The notes under the pieces are model-generated. The model was given only the letters and a program-made list of their open reading frames with translations, was not told the DNA's origin and did not search any database. Positions 23,571 to 32,075 of a stretch of DNA of 38,795 nucleotides are shown one piece after another; within the stretch, counting starts at the first letter, position 1; every line of letters begins with the position of its first letter. The DNA is taken from positions 5,403 to 44,197 of the forward strand of contig JAHDWH010000020.1 in the NCBI GenBank assembly GCA_023384455.1, given 5' to 3'. Origin of the DNA: Caldilineaceae bacterium (lineage in GTDB: Bacteria > Chloroflexota > Anaerolineae > Caldilineales > Caldilineaceae). The position numbers and the translations under genes are program-made.

Positions 23571-26138
23571 ATGAATATTCTTGGGCGGATTTCCGTCTTT
23601 CCCAAACTGCCCGAATCCATCACCCGTCTGCAAGAGTTGGCCTGCAACCTCTGGTGGAGCTGGAATCCTCACGCCCAGACCCTCTTTTCTTCTCTGGACG
23701 AAGCGCTCTGGGGTCAGGTCAACCAGAACCCGGTGAAGTTTCTGCGCAACATACGCCAGGAACTCTTGAATGAAGCCGCCACAGACGACGAGTGGCTGGC
23801 CCGCTTTGGCCGGGTGCTGGCCGATTTTGACGCCTATATGCACCCCGGGGCCAACACCTGGTATCGACGCACCCACGGCGAAGGCCAGCCCACGGCCATC
23901 GCCTATTTCAGCGCAGAGTTTGGCCTGCACGAAGCCCTGCCCATCTACAGCGGCGGGCTGGGCATTCTCAGCGGTGACCACTGCAAAGAGGCCAGCGATC
24001 TGGGCCTGCCCTTTGTGGGCGTGGGCTTTCTCTATCCCCAGGGCTACTTCACCCAGCGCATCACCGCCGACGGCCAGCAGGAGGCGCTCTATGAAAAGCT
24101 CGACTTCTCCGAAGTGCCCGCCACCCCCGCTCTGGACCCCGACGGCCAGCCGGTGCTGATTCACGTAGACCTGCCGGGCCGCACCGTCTATGCAAAGGTG
24201 TGGCGGATTCAGGTCGGGCGCATCCCCCTCTATCTGATGGATACGGACGTGGAGCGCAACGCACCCCAGGATCGGGAACTGAGCGCCCGGCTCTATGGCG
24301 GCGATCACGAGATGCGTATCAGCCAGGAATTTGTGCTGGGCATTGGGGGCGTGCGCGTCTTGCGCGCCCTGGGGCTAACGCCGACGGTCTGGCATATGAA
24401 CGAAGGCCACTCGGCCTTCCTCAACCTGGAACGCATCCGGGAGATGGTGCAGGGCGAGGGGTCGGGGGTGGGGATTCCTTTCGATGCCGCGGTGGAAGTC
24501 GTGCGGGCGGGCAGTATCTTCACCACCCACACCCCCGTCCCCGCCGGCCACGACGCCTTTGCCTTTGAACTGATGGAGAAATTCTTCTGGCAGTTCTGGG
24601 GGCGGATGGGCATAGACCGGGAGCGCTTTCTTGCCCTGGCCCGCCACGACCAGGGCTGGGGTCCCCAGTTCAGTATGACAGTCCTGGCCTTCCGACTCAG
24701 CGCCTACCACAACGGGGTGAGCGAGCTGCACGGCCAGGTGAGCCGGGAGATGTGGAAGGAGATGTGGCCGGGCACGCCCGTGGCCCAGGTCCCGATCACT
24801 TCGATTACCAATGGGGTTCACACGGGTACGTGGCTGGCCGGGGAACTGCGCGACCTCTACGACCGTTATTTGCAGAGCGACTGGTTGGAGGAGGTGGACA
24901 ACCCAGCCACCTGGGAAAGCCTGGCCGACGTCCCCGATGGCGAACTGTGGGCGGTCCACAACCAGCGCAAGGCCAAAATGGTGGACTTTGTGCGGGAACG
25001 GGTGCGCCGTCAATATATCCGCCACGGGGAGGGGACCCGGCGGCTGGCCCAGGCCAATCACCTGCTCGATCCCGGCGCGCTGACCCTGGGCTTTGCCCGG
25101 CGCTTTGCCACCTACAAACGAGCCACCCTGATTTTTCGGGATTTGGAACGGATGAAGCGTATCCTCACCAACCCGGAGCGGCCCGTGCAGATTGTCTTTG
25201 CCGGCAAAGCCCACCCCAAAGATGAGCCGGGCAAGGCGCTGATCCAGCGCATCTACCAACTCAGCCAGGACCCGGAGTTGGCAGGTAGAATCGTCTTTGT
25301 GGAAAATTACGATATGAATGTGGCCCGCCATCTGATCGCGGGGGTAGATGTATGGCTGAACACCCCGCGCCGCCCCTACGAAGCCAGCGGCACCAGCGGT
25401 CAGAAGGCGGCGTTGAGCGGTGCGCCCAATTTCAGCGTTCTGGATGGCTGGTGGCGGGAAGGTTTTGACGGCACAAACGGCTGGGCCATCGGCGAAGAGC
25501 GGACCTACAAAGACACGGAAACCCAAGACGAGGCCGACGCTCTGAGCTTTTACGCCACCCTGGAAGACGAAATCATTCCTCTCTTCTACTCCCGCAACGA
25601 CGCATCCCTCCCTGCCGGCTGGCTGGAGTGGATGCGCCGATCGATTGTTACCTGCGGCCCCCGATTCTCTATGCGGCGGATGGTGAAGGAGTATACGGAA
25701 CGGCTCTACCGGCCGGCAATGGAGACGGGCCGGGCCGCGGAGGGCGACGAATTTGCCGCGGCGCGTGCCCTGGCCGAGTGGAAGCGGCGGGTGCGGGAGG
25801 GCTGGTTTAGTGTCAACGCGCAAAGCCTGGAGAATGCCCCCACCCAGGCAGCCGTGGGCGATGGGCTTACGTTCCGGGTGCGGGTCTGGCCTGGCCGCCT
25901 TACCACCGAGGAATTGGCGGTTGAATTGGTGGTGCTGCGCGAGAACGACGCTGACCCCTCTGTGGAGCCGGAAGTACTCGCCATGCAGCCGGGCCAGCGC
26001 CACGGCGACGGCAGCGTTGATTTCGCCGGCGTCCTCTCCCCTCGGCAGAGCGGGCGTCTGGCCCTGGGCATTCGTGTGCGCCCCAGCCATCCGGGGCTGC
26101 TCAATCCGGCGGAGATGGGGCTAGTCCGCTGGGTGTGA
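23571..26138 (+). CDS. glgP: Alpha-glucan (glycogen/maltodextrin) phosphorylase
   Basis: An 855-residue enzyme releasing glucose 1-phosphate from alpha-1,4-glucans. The N terminus (LPESITRLQELACNLWWSWN) identifies the archaeal/actinobacterial-type branch (TIGR02094-like) rather than the E. coli GlgP branch. Further motifs are AYFSAEFGLHEALPIYSGGLG, VWHMNEGHSAF and GFARRFATYKRA. The PLP-lysine region YEASGTSGQKAALSG has the lysine near residue 612. A C-terminal beta-rich segment of about 120 residues follows, as in this branch. TTGGAGG precedes the ATG. The 5' region holds a miniature element and a palindrome. Cytoplasmic glycogen mobilisation, feeding glucose 6-phosphate toward zwf. Confidence 0.95.
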   Translation: MNILGRISVFPKLPESITRLQELACNLWWSWNPHAQTLFSSLDEALWGQVNQNPVKFLRNIRQELLNEAATDDEWLARFGRVLADFDAYMHPGANTWYRRTHGEGQPTAIAYFSAEFGLHEALPIYSGGLGILSGDHCKEASDLGLPFVGVGFLYPQGYFTQRITADGQQEALYEKLDFSEVPATPALDPDGQPVLIHVDLPGRTVYAKVWRIQVGRIPLYLMDTDVERNAPQDRELSARLYGGDHEMRISQEFVLGIGGVRVLRALGLTPTVWHMNEGHSAFLNLERIREMVQGEGSGVGIPFDAAVEVVRAGSIFTTHTPVPAGHDAFAFELMEKFFWQFWGRMGIDRERFLALARHDQGWGPQFSMTVLAFRLSAYHNGVSELHGQVSREMWKEMWPGTPVAQVPITSITNGVHTGTWLAGELRDLYDRYLQSDWLEEVDNPATWESLADVPDGELWAVHNQRKAKMVDFVRERVRRQYIRHGEGTRRLAQANHLLDPGALTLGFARRFATYKRATLIFRDLERMKRILTNPERPVQIVFAGKAHPKDEPGKALIQRIYQLSQDPELAGRIVFVENYDMNVARHLIAGVDVWLNTPRRPYEASGTSGQKAALSGAPNFSVLDGWWREGFDGTNGWAIGEERTYKDTETQDEADALSFYATLEDEIIPLFYSRNDASLPAGWLEWMRRSIVTCGPRFSMRRMVKEYTERLYRPAMETGRAAEGDEFAAARALAEWKRRVREGWFSVNAQSLENAPTQAAVGDGLTFRVRVWPGRLTTEELAVELVVLRENDADPSVEPEVLAMQPGQRHGDGSVDFAGVLSPRQSGRLALGIRVRPSHPGLLNPAEMGLVRWV

Positions 26139-26149
26139 TAGACCGTTTG

Positions 26150-26182
26150 GAGGTTCGACTTTTTCTGGAGAGTCGAACTTCT
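26150..26182. repeat. Second copy of the AGTTCGACTTTT hairpin repeat
   Basis: AGGTTCGACT (26151-26160) and AGTCGAACTT (26171-26180) pair with one G:T. Related to 18000-18033. It follows the glgP stop by 12 bases and could act as a 3' hairpin. Confidence 0.6.
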
Positions 26183-26237
26183 ACAGTGGCTACGTCAAAC
26201 TGCGTGGCCCGTTTAGCCCATCGCAAGAAGGGCGGGG

Positions 26238-26266
26238 TTGACGAATAATAGAAGAATGAGTACAAT
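26238..26266 (+). promoter_or_regulatory. Near-consensus sigma-70 promoter of the 82-residue gene
   Basis: TTGACG (26238-26243) and TACAAT (26261-26266) with exactly 17 bases between. The predicted start is near 26273, immediately before the palindrome at 26276-26289. Confidence 0.7.
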
Positions 26267-26275
26267 AGAAAAATT

Positions 26276-26289
26276 AGAACATATGTTCT
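26276..26289. promoter_or_regulatory. 14-bp perfect palindrome, candidate operator (GAAC-N4-GTTC)
   Basis: AGAACATATGTTCT sits just downstream of the predicted transcription start, a classic repressor position. The core GAACATATGTTC fits the GAAC-N4-GTTC pattern of Gram-positive LexA boxes. Assignment to LexA here is inference; another dimeric repressor is equally possible. Confidence 0.5.
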
Positions 26290-26324
26290 GATAAAACATA
26301 TGGTATATAAGAGGACATACCGGA

Positions 26325-26573
26325 ATGACTCCCCAAACAACAATTATTATGAAGAAAGACCTGCTGAACCTGCTGCGCAGCACCCTGCAGACAAACGAAC
26401 GCATCGCCAACCAGTTTCGCACAGAGGGCCTGGATCAGTATAGCAACGGTTTCCGGGATGCCCTGGTTGCCATTGCCACCGCCTGCGATTTTGACCTTCG
26501 AGAAGAGGCGTTTCTTGTGCCAACGCCGGCCTACCCGCGGCCAATGTTGCGTAAGCCCCAAGCGTACGACTGA
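26325..26573 (+). CDS. Small protein of unknown function (82 residues)
   Basis: Not recognised. It is an acidic-to-neutral, mostly helical protein: MKKDLLNLLRSTLQTNERIANQF, then DQYSNGFRDALVAIATACDFD, ending in a Pro-rich tail (VPTPAYPRPMLRKPQ). No TM or signal. The reality of the gene is supported by AGAGGA about 9 bases before the ATG, a near-consensus promoter, an operator-like palindrome and a terminator directly after it. An internal ATG at 26349 is an alternative start. It is monocistronic and convergent with the SPFH gene. Strong, controlled expression is likely; function open. Confidence 0.72.
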   Translation: MTPQTTIIMKKDLLNLLRSTLQTNERIANQFRTEGLDQYSNGFRDALVAIATACDFDLREEAFLVPTPAYPRPMLRKPQAYD

Positions 26574-26605
26574 CCTCCACTTCTATTCGGCTTGAGGATG
26601 ATACA

Positions 26606-26642
26606 AAAAGCACAGAGGCGGATTATGTGCCCCTGTGCTTTT
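26606..26642. terminator. Bidirectional intrinsic terminator
   Basis: AAAAGCACAG (26606-26615) pairs perfectly with CTGTGCTTTT (26633-26642), giving a stem that ends in a T-run on either strand. It lies between the convergent 82-residue gene and the SPFH gene, so it can serve both. Confidence 0.75.
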
Positions 26643-26667
26643 GCGCGCTGATCAATGGCTGGCGGCT

Positions 26668-27840
26668 CTACTTAATCGTCTGCATCATCTCCTTTAGCGC
26701 AGCTATAATCGGGCCAATAAAAAGGTTATCGGCGTTCTGATTGCGCGCCAGATGTTCCAGCGTCCTTCTGGCCGCTTCTCGACGCAGCACCCTTTCCGGC
26801 ATACCGGTCTGCCGGGCCGCCGCATAGCCATTGGCAAAGATTAGCAGCGCTTCTCGCCAGGCATGGGCGTTGGCCGCTTCCTCGGCGGCGGCAGATTGGG
26901 CTTTGAGGATTTCTTCCGGCGGATCGATGCGTTCGATGGTAAGCCGGTGGATGTGTATGCCGTAGCGCACAAGCTGGCGCATGGCCAGGGAGCGAATGTT
27001 CCCCTGAATTTGCCCGAAGTGGCTGGCATTCATCAGCGCATCGAGATCATAACCGGCAACCGCGCTGCGGGTCGCAGCCGTCAGAATGCTACGTACCTCC
27101 TCGCGCCAGTCGGGCAGCGTGTTGTGCAGATCCCGGATAATCCGCTCTTCCCCGTCGCTGATTGTGGCCCGTCCCAGGCGTACATCCTTGCGTACACGCA
27201 GCCCGAAAATATAGGTCAGGCGCACAGTGGTAGGGATGCGATCTTTTGAAATGGCCTTGTCGATTACGATGCCAGGGGATCGAATGGGCCGCAAATCGAT
27301 TACGTCCCGAATGTATTCGAATTTGTCCGTATGGAAAAATGTGGGACCAGCCCGCACTTTGTGTTGCTCAGTCCCGCCTTCCAGGATCACCGCGTTGCTG
27401 GGGCGAATGACGGTTATGACCGGGCCAGGAATGCGCGCTGCGGAACTCTTGCCTTCATCCACAATCTGAATCCCGCGCCAGAAGCCTGTGACGAGTTTGA
27501 TCAGCAGGACAAAGGCTCCGCTGCGGTCTCTCCCGAAAAATTCGGCCATCGCGATACTGTAGAGCCAAATTGTGGACATAGCCGTAACGATTATTGCTGC
27601 CGGGGTGGCCCAGGGGGGGAGAAAGTAGGAGAGGGGGATAAGGACCATCACCAATAGAACAAGCCACCAATGGTTGAGCTTACTCTCGATCCACATGGCA
27701 ACTGGGAAGCCATATACAGCGCCCAGCAGGGCTGCTCCCAACACAGGCAGCCAGTTCTGGGAGAAGGTCAGCCCTGCCAGGACAGCGCTCACGACTGCCA
27801 CCATCGCCATCCACAGTGCTACTTTGTCACGTCGAATCAT
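26668..27840 (-). CDS. Membrane protein with SPFH/Band-7-like domain
   Basis: A 390-residue protein. Four N-terminal TM helices lie at about 8-27, 31-50, 57-75 and 80-98. An SPFH-like domain runs from about 125 to 310: VDEGKSSAARIPGPVITVI, then RPIRSPGIVIDKAISKDRIPTTVRLTYIFGLRV, and a helical end with IHIHRLTIERIDPPEEILKAQSAAAEEA that recalls stomatin/prohibitin. A C-terminal helical tail follows. SPFH proteins organise membrane microdomains or scaffold proteases; the multi-TM N terminus is less usual. Strong GGAGGTGG before the ATG. Preceded by a promoter (27953-27981). Role inferred only at family level. Confidence 0.82.
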   Translation of the reverse strand: MIRRDKVALWMAMVAVVSAVLAGLTFSQNWLPVLGAALLGAVYGFPVAMWIESKLNHWWLVLLVMVLIPLSYFLPPWATPAAIIVTAMSTIWLYSIAMAEFFGRDRSGAFVLLIKLVTGFWRGIQIVDEGKSSAARIPGPVITVIRPSNAVILEGGTEQHKVRAGPTFFHTDKFEYIRDVIDLRPIRSPGIVIDKAISKDRIPTTVRLTYIFGLRVRKDVRLGRATISDGEERIIRDLHNTLPDWREEVRSILTAATRSAVAGYDLDALMNASHFGQIQGNIRSLAMRQLVRYGIHIHRLTIERIDPPEEILKAQSAAAEEAANAHAWREALLIFANGYAAARQTGMPERVLRREAARRTLEHLARNQNADNLFIGPIIAALKEMMQTIK

Positions 27841-27952
27841 CTGTCCACCTCCAGGGCACCGTTAGTAAGCCAGGACTTCACTGGAAATGGCGCATGTCAA
27901 TTGCGATGGAAAGTTCGATGTTTGCGCCCGGTAAACTATTTTAGTCCGCTCT

Positions 27953-27981
27953 ACTCTATTCGTTTTTTTGCCACTTGTCAA
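27953..27981 (-). promoter_or_regulatory. Sigma-70-type promoter of the SPFH gene
   Basis: On the minus strand a perfect TTGACA (27976-27981) and TAGAGT (27953-27958) are 17 bases apart. This leaves a leader of about 105 bases. Confidence 0.6.
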
Positions 27982-28050
27982 GCAAAAGACAGGATATTTA
28001 GGTATTTCGGTGTTTCGGCCAGTTTACACCTGCTTATTGCGCTCTGCTGA

Positions 28051-28695
28051 CTATTCCGCCAGCATCTGATAGCCATACCCCCGTATGGTTGTAATAAAGC
28101 GCGCCTCCTCGTTCTCCCCCGGCTCGATGCGGCTGCGCACCCGGCTGACCATCCGGTCGATGTTGGCGTCGTAGGTGTCGCCTTCGCTCTCGGACCAGAC
28201 ATTGAGCGCAATTTCGTCTTTGCTCACGGCGCGTCCCCGGTTTGCGTAGAGATACCAGAGCAGGTCGAACTGTTTGACGCTGAGGGGTGGATCCAGCGCA
28301 ACCCCATCCACAAAGACCTGGCGGGTGGCCTCTTCGACCCGCAGCCCCGGTTCGCGCACAGCCATCAGCGCCGGTGCAGTGACTGTGGCGGAGGGGTCGT
28401 GGAAGCGAAAGCGGGTGGAGGCGAATTGCAGCTCATCCCCGTCGTTGAGCCAGACCCGCTCATCTGCTCCCAGCCGCTCCCCCCGCACGTAGACTCCGTT
28501 CTTGCTGCCCAAATCCCGAATCTGGTAGCCGTTGTCCACAAAATAGATTTCCGCGTGCTGACGGCTGGCAAAGCTATCGGCCAGCACAATCTGGGCCGTG
28601 GCTACCCTGCCGACGGTCATTACCCCGCCGGTCAATTCATATTCTTTGCCCATATTTGGGCCGGATAGGCAGATCATTCGTCCGTATTGGCTCAC
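28051..28695 (-). CDS. FHA-domain / OmpR-type winged-helix transcriptional regulator
   Basis: A 214-residue one-piece regulator. Residues about 5-95 form an FHA (phosphothreonine-binding) domain with the conserved GR (VGRVATAQIVL), SRQHAEI and DLGSKNGVYVRG motifs. Residues about 115-214 form an OmpR/PhoB-type winged helix (LSVKQFDLLWYLYANRGRAVSKDEI, then NIDRMVSRVRSRIE and TTIRGYGYQM). There is no receiver domain; the FHA domain takes its place. FHA-wHTH architecture recalls mycobacterial EmbR (domains in the other order, plus BTAD), which is controlled by a Ser/Thr kinase. GTG start at 28695 with AAGGGA upstream. Divergent from the kinase gene. Confidence 0.93.
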   Translation of the reverse strand: MSQYGRMICLSGPNMGKEYELTGGVMTVGRVATAQIVLADSFASRQHAEIYFVDNGYQIRDLGSKNGVYVRGERLGADERVWLNDGDELQFASTRFRFHDPSATVTAPALMAVREPGLRVEEATRQVFVDGVALDPPLSVKQFDLLWYLYANRGRAVSKDEIALNVWSESEGDTYDANIDRMVSRVRSRIEPGENEEARFITTIRGYGYQMLAE

Positions 28696-28724
28696 AACAG
28701 TTCCCTTCGCCCCATTTGTCGCAG

Positions 28725-28785
28725 GTCGGAATGGTATTCCGACTTGTTCTGGCGGTTTTTGTCCGGTCGGGATACCATCCCGACC
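28725..28785. promoter_or_regulatory. Two related palindromes between the FHA regulator and kinase genes
   Basis: GTCGGAATGGTATTCCGAC (28725-28743) and GTCGGGATACCATCCCGAC (28766-28784, extendable one base each way) are both perfect-armed palindromes with 3-base centres. They are near reverse complements of one another. Their centres are 41 bases apart, about four helical turns. They could be paired operators; they could also be a dispersed palindromic repeat. Confidence 0.55.
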
Positions 28786-28801
28786 TACGGTGGGCTGTTT
28801 C

Positions 28802-28830
28802 TTTGCCCGGTCTGGCGGCTATGCTAGAAT
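28802..28830 (+). promoter_or_regulatory. Putative extended -10 promoter of the kinase gene
   Basis: TGCTAGAAT provides an extended -10 (TAGAAT at 28825-28830), with a weak -35 TTTGCC at 28802-28807, 17 bases upstream. It would give a leader of about 64 bases. Confidence 0.45.
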
Positions 28831-28900
28831 CATCTGTGAATCATACCAAAAGCCCAACCGCCCGCCAATCTCTCAGGGCGCTCTTTGTCTGCTACATTTG

Positions 28901-30955
28901 ATGTCAGAATCCGCTGAACGCCCTCTTTCCGAATTGGATAGGCTCTCCACCGCCGGGGAGAGGTACGATACGTCCAACCTTACCGGACGCCAGATTGGGC
29001 GCTATCTGATCGGGCGGCGGTTGGGCAGCGGCGGCGCGGCCGCGGTCTATCAGGTCTACGATCAGGTGCAGGGGCGTTCGGTCGCCCTGAAAGTGCTGCT
29101 CCCCGGCGCCGATGAGACGACCCGCTCCCGCTTCCGCCAGGAAGCCCGCACGGCTGGTGCCCTGCGCCACCCCAATATCGTTACCACCCTGCAGGTGGGC
29201 GACGCGCCGGCCGATGGCGTCGCCTATATTGCTATGGAGCTGATCGAAGGGGAGAGTCTGGCCCGGCTGTTGGAGCGCCGGGGAAAGCTGCAAGCCGAAG
29301 AAAGCTGCAATCTGCTGACCCCTATTGCGGCTGCCCTGGCCCACGCCCATCGGGCCGGTGTCATCCACCGGGACGTGAAGCCGAGCAACATTCTCCTGCG
29401 CCCGGTCAGCCCAGGCGCGGCGGGCAGCGTCCAATTGGAAGCCCTGGACCATCCGGTGGTCCCCCTGCTTTCGGATTTTGGGATTGCCCTGGCCCTGGAC
29501 ACCCCGGAGCTGACCAACGCCGGACGCACGATTGGCACGCCGGCCTATATGGCCCCGGAACAGTGCGCAGGCAGCCGGGAGATCAGCGCCCAGGCGGATA
29601 TCTACTCCCTGGGCGCAGTGCTCTATCGCTGTCTGGTGGGGCGTGCCCCTTTTCTTGGCTCGGTCACGCAGATTTTGCACGCCCACGTCTACGAATCGGT
29701 CACCATCCCGGATGACGTTCTGGCGGGTCTGCCGCCCCGGGTGGTCGATGTGCTGCGGGCTACCCTGGCCAAAGAGCCAGCCGAGCGTTACGCCTCGGCC
29801 CAGGAACTGGCCGCGGCCCTGACTCTGGCCGCGGGCCGTGCCCTGCCGTCGGACGAGTATGCGGGGGAGATGATCGAGACTACCTCGACCCTGACATTGG
29901 CCAGTCTGGCTTCGGTGCTCCCAGAGCCACACCCCCAGCGTACAGAAACGGTAATCGTAGCCTCCTCCGTCACCCGGCCCGCCGTCCGGCCCGCCCCTCA
30001 AAAGAGAGTGACGCCCCCCCCTCCATCGCGCCCCATTCCAAAACCAGTGCCTGCCACTCCGCCCCGCTCTGGCATTCCCTGGCCGCGTCTGATTGCTGGG
30101 GGCGCAGGGATAGTGGCCCTGGTTCTGATTGGGGTGATTCTGGTCAGCGCAGGTTCGCTCTCTCGTCTCAATTTGTTCCTGCCTGGGGGAACAGATGGCA
30201 CAGCGACTCGTCAGCCTGTGGTCCTACGCCCCATAGCCACACGAAATCAGACTTCCATAGGGGCAATTGTTCCACCCACCGCAACGCCGCAGCCGCCAGA
30301 GGCCACAGCCACACAACCGGTGCTTGTAACGATAGCTGCTACGGCCACGCCTTCCCCCACGGGCACACCCACAGCCACAGCCACCGCCCGACCGACGCAA
30401 CGCCCGACCCGTCCTCCCGCGCTTGCGGCCACGGCCACGCCCGTGCCCCCTACAGCCACGCCCACACCAGAAGAAGGGCTGGCCCTGGCCTGTCAATATA
30501 TCGGGGTGGAAGAGCTGTATGACTATCTTCGGCAACCGGGCCGGGCCGAAGCACTGGGCTGTGCCACGGATCAGGGCACGCCCATCACCTTCGAAGTGCA
30601 ACCCTTTCAGAATGGACTGATGCTGCGCCGGGAGGATATACGGGCGATTTATGTGCGTTTTGCTGGAAATGGGCAATGGGAACAGCACCCAGACCGCTGG
30701 ACGACGGATATGCCCCCCCTGCACTCGAACCCGGAACTGGTCCCGCCCGCGCCGGGTCTCTTTCAGCCGGAGCGGGGCATCGGTCTGCTGTGGGCCGAAA
30801 ACAATGTGCTGCGCGGCACCCTGGGCTGGGCTACGGCGCCGCCCACCCTTACCAGTGGGGTTGTCCAGACCTTTGACGGCGGGCTGCTTATCCGTGATAT
30901 GCAGAGAGAGGACGAAGTGATTTACGAATTTTTGAAGTCGCTTTTTCGATTTTGA
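28901..30955 (+). CDS. Transmembrane Ser/Thr protein kinase (Hanks type) with extracytoplasmic domain
   Basis: A 684-residue kinase. Catalytic elements appear in order: glycine loop GSGGAAAVY (42-50), lysine K64 in VALKVLL, catalytic loop HRDVKPSN (156-163), DFG (192-194) and APE (218-220). A Pro-rich cytoplasmic juxtamembrane region, a TM at about 397-418, a Thr/Pro/Ala-rich outer linker (about 440-525) and a roughly 160-residue extracytoplasmic domain (CQYIGVEELYDYL to the end, with PERGIGLLWAENN) follow. The outer domain has no family I recognise and is presumably the sensor. The start at 28901 gives MSESAERP; its ribosome site is poor. Divergent from the FHA regulator, its probable target. 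Confidence 0.93.
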   Translation: MSESAERPLSELDRLSTAGERYDTSNLTGRQIGRYLIGRRLGSGGAAAVYQVYDQVQGRSVALKVLLPGADETTRSRFRQEARTAGALRHPNIVTTLQVGDAPADGVAYIAMELIEGESLARLLERRGKLQAEESCNLLTPIAAALAHAHRAGVIHRDVKPSNILLRPVSPGAAGSVQLEALDHPVVPLLSDFGIALALDTPELTNAGRTIGTPAYMAPEQCAGSREISAQADIYSLGAVLYRCLVGRAPFLGSVTQILHAHVYESVTIPDDVLAGLPPRVVDVLRATLAKEPAERYASAQELAAALTLAAGRALPSDEYAGEMIETTSTLTLASLASVLPEPHPQRTETVIVASSVTRPAVRPAPQKRVTPPPPSRPIPKPVPATPPRSGIPWPRLIAGGAGIVALVLIGVILVSAGSLSRLNLFLPGGTDGTATRQPVVLRPIATRNQTSIGAIVPPTATPQPPEATATQPVLVTIAATATPSPTGTPTATATARPTQRPTRPPALAATATPVPPTATPTPEEGLALACQYIGVEELYDYLRQPGRAEALGCATDQGTPITFEVQPFQNGLMLRREDIRAIYVRFAGNGQWEQHPDRWTTDMPPLHSNPELVPPAPGLFQPERGIGLLWAENNVLRGTLGWATAPPTLTSGVVQTFDGGLLIRDMQREDEVIYEFLKSLFRF

Positions 30956-30989
30956 ATTACCAAACTAACCACAGAAAGGCAACCCGCCA

Positions 30990-32072
30990 ATGAGTACCCC
31001 CACTATCGATCTGCGCTCGGACACCGTAACCCGCCCAACCCCGGCAATGCTGGAAGCTATGGCAAAGGCCCCCGTGGGCGATGACGTCTACGGCGAGGAC
31101 CCGACTGTCAACCGGCTGGAGGCTATCACCGCGCAGATGCTGGGCAAGGAGGCCGCGGTCTTTGTGTCCAGCGGCACAATGGGCAATCTGATTTCGGTGC
31201 TGGCCCACTGTGGCCGGGGCGATGAGGTGATTCTGGGCGATCTGGCCCACATCTTCCTCTACGAGCAGGGCGGCTCGGCGGCGCTGGGCGGTGTCCATCC
31301 CCGCGCTGTGCCCACCCAGCCCGACGGCACCCTCAAACTGACCGACATTGAAAACGCCATCCGCGGCGACAACGAACACTTTCCCATCAGCCGCCTGCTG
31401 GCCGTGGAGAACACCCACAACCGCTGTGGAGGACGCCCGCTCTCGGCAGAGTATATGGACGCGGCCGGCCAGTTGGCCCACCGCCACGGGCTGAAATTTC
31501 ACGTGGACGGTGCGCGGCTGTGGAACGCGGCCGTAGCGCTAAATATCTCCCCGGAGCGGCTGGCCAAAGAGGCCGACAGTGTGAGCCTCTGCCTGAGCAA
31601 AGGGCTGGGCGCGCCGGTGGGTTCGGTGGTGGTGGGTGACAAGGAATTTATCCGCAAGGCGCGGCGGATGCGCAAGGCAGTGGGGGGCGGGATGCGCCAG
31701 GCCGGGGTGATTGCGGCCGCGGGGATTGTGGCAGTGACAGAGATGGTAGAGCGACTGGCCGACGATCACGCCAACGCCCGCCGTCTGGCCGAGGGGCTGA
31801 ACCGGCTGGAGGGAATTTCCATCGACCCGGAGAGTGTCCTGACGGATATTGTCATCTTCGATTTGGAACGGGAAGACATCACCCCGGCCAACCTTTCGGC
31901 GGGGCTACGCGGCCACGGGGTGCTGCTCAACCCCATCGGCGGCAAGCGGCTGCGGGCTGTCACTAATTATCACATCAGCGAAGCCGACATCGACCGCACC
32001 CTGGGGGCTTTCGCCGCGGTGCTGGAGGCTGGAGAAAAGGCGACGGACCAGCGGGTGATGACCTACGGATAG
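30990..32072 (+). CDS. ltaE: Low-specificity L-threonine aldolase
   Basis: A 360-residue PLP enzyme cleaving threonine or allo-threonine to glycine and acetaldehyde. The N terminus [19 protein letters not shown] and [16 protein letters not shown] are diagnostic. [13 protein letters not shown] and [15 protein letters not shown] (cofactor Asp) follow. The Schiff-base lysine is in [11 protein letters not shown], near residue 204. Length is usual for the family. It starts 34 bases after the kinase stop with AAAGGC ahead of the ATG, so it may be co-transcribed with the kinase although no functional link is obvious. Convergent with dinB, three bases apart. Cytoplasmic. Confidence 0.95.
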   Translation: MSTPTIDLRSDTVTRPTPAMLEAMAKAPVGDDVYGEDPTVNRLEAITAQMLGKEAAVFVSSGTMGNLISVLAHCGRGDEVILGDLAHIFLYEQGGSAALGGVHPRAVPTQPDGTLKLTDIENAIRGDNEHFPISRLLAVENTHNRCGGRPLSAEYMDAAGQLAHRHGLKFHVDGARLWNAAVALNISPERLAKEADSVSLCLSKGLGAPVGSVVVGDKEFIRKARRMRKAVGGGMRQAGVIAAAGIVAVTEMVERLADDHANARRLAEGLNRLEGISIDPESVLTDIVIFDLEREDITPANLSAGLRGHGVLLNPIGGKRLRAVTNYHISEADIDRTLGAFAAVLEAGEKATDQRVMTYG

Positions 32073-32075
32073 CCG

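Noticed and set aside
24375-26090. Long minus-strand open frame inside glgP
   Set aside because: Antisense shadow of a well-supported phosphorylase gene.
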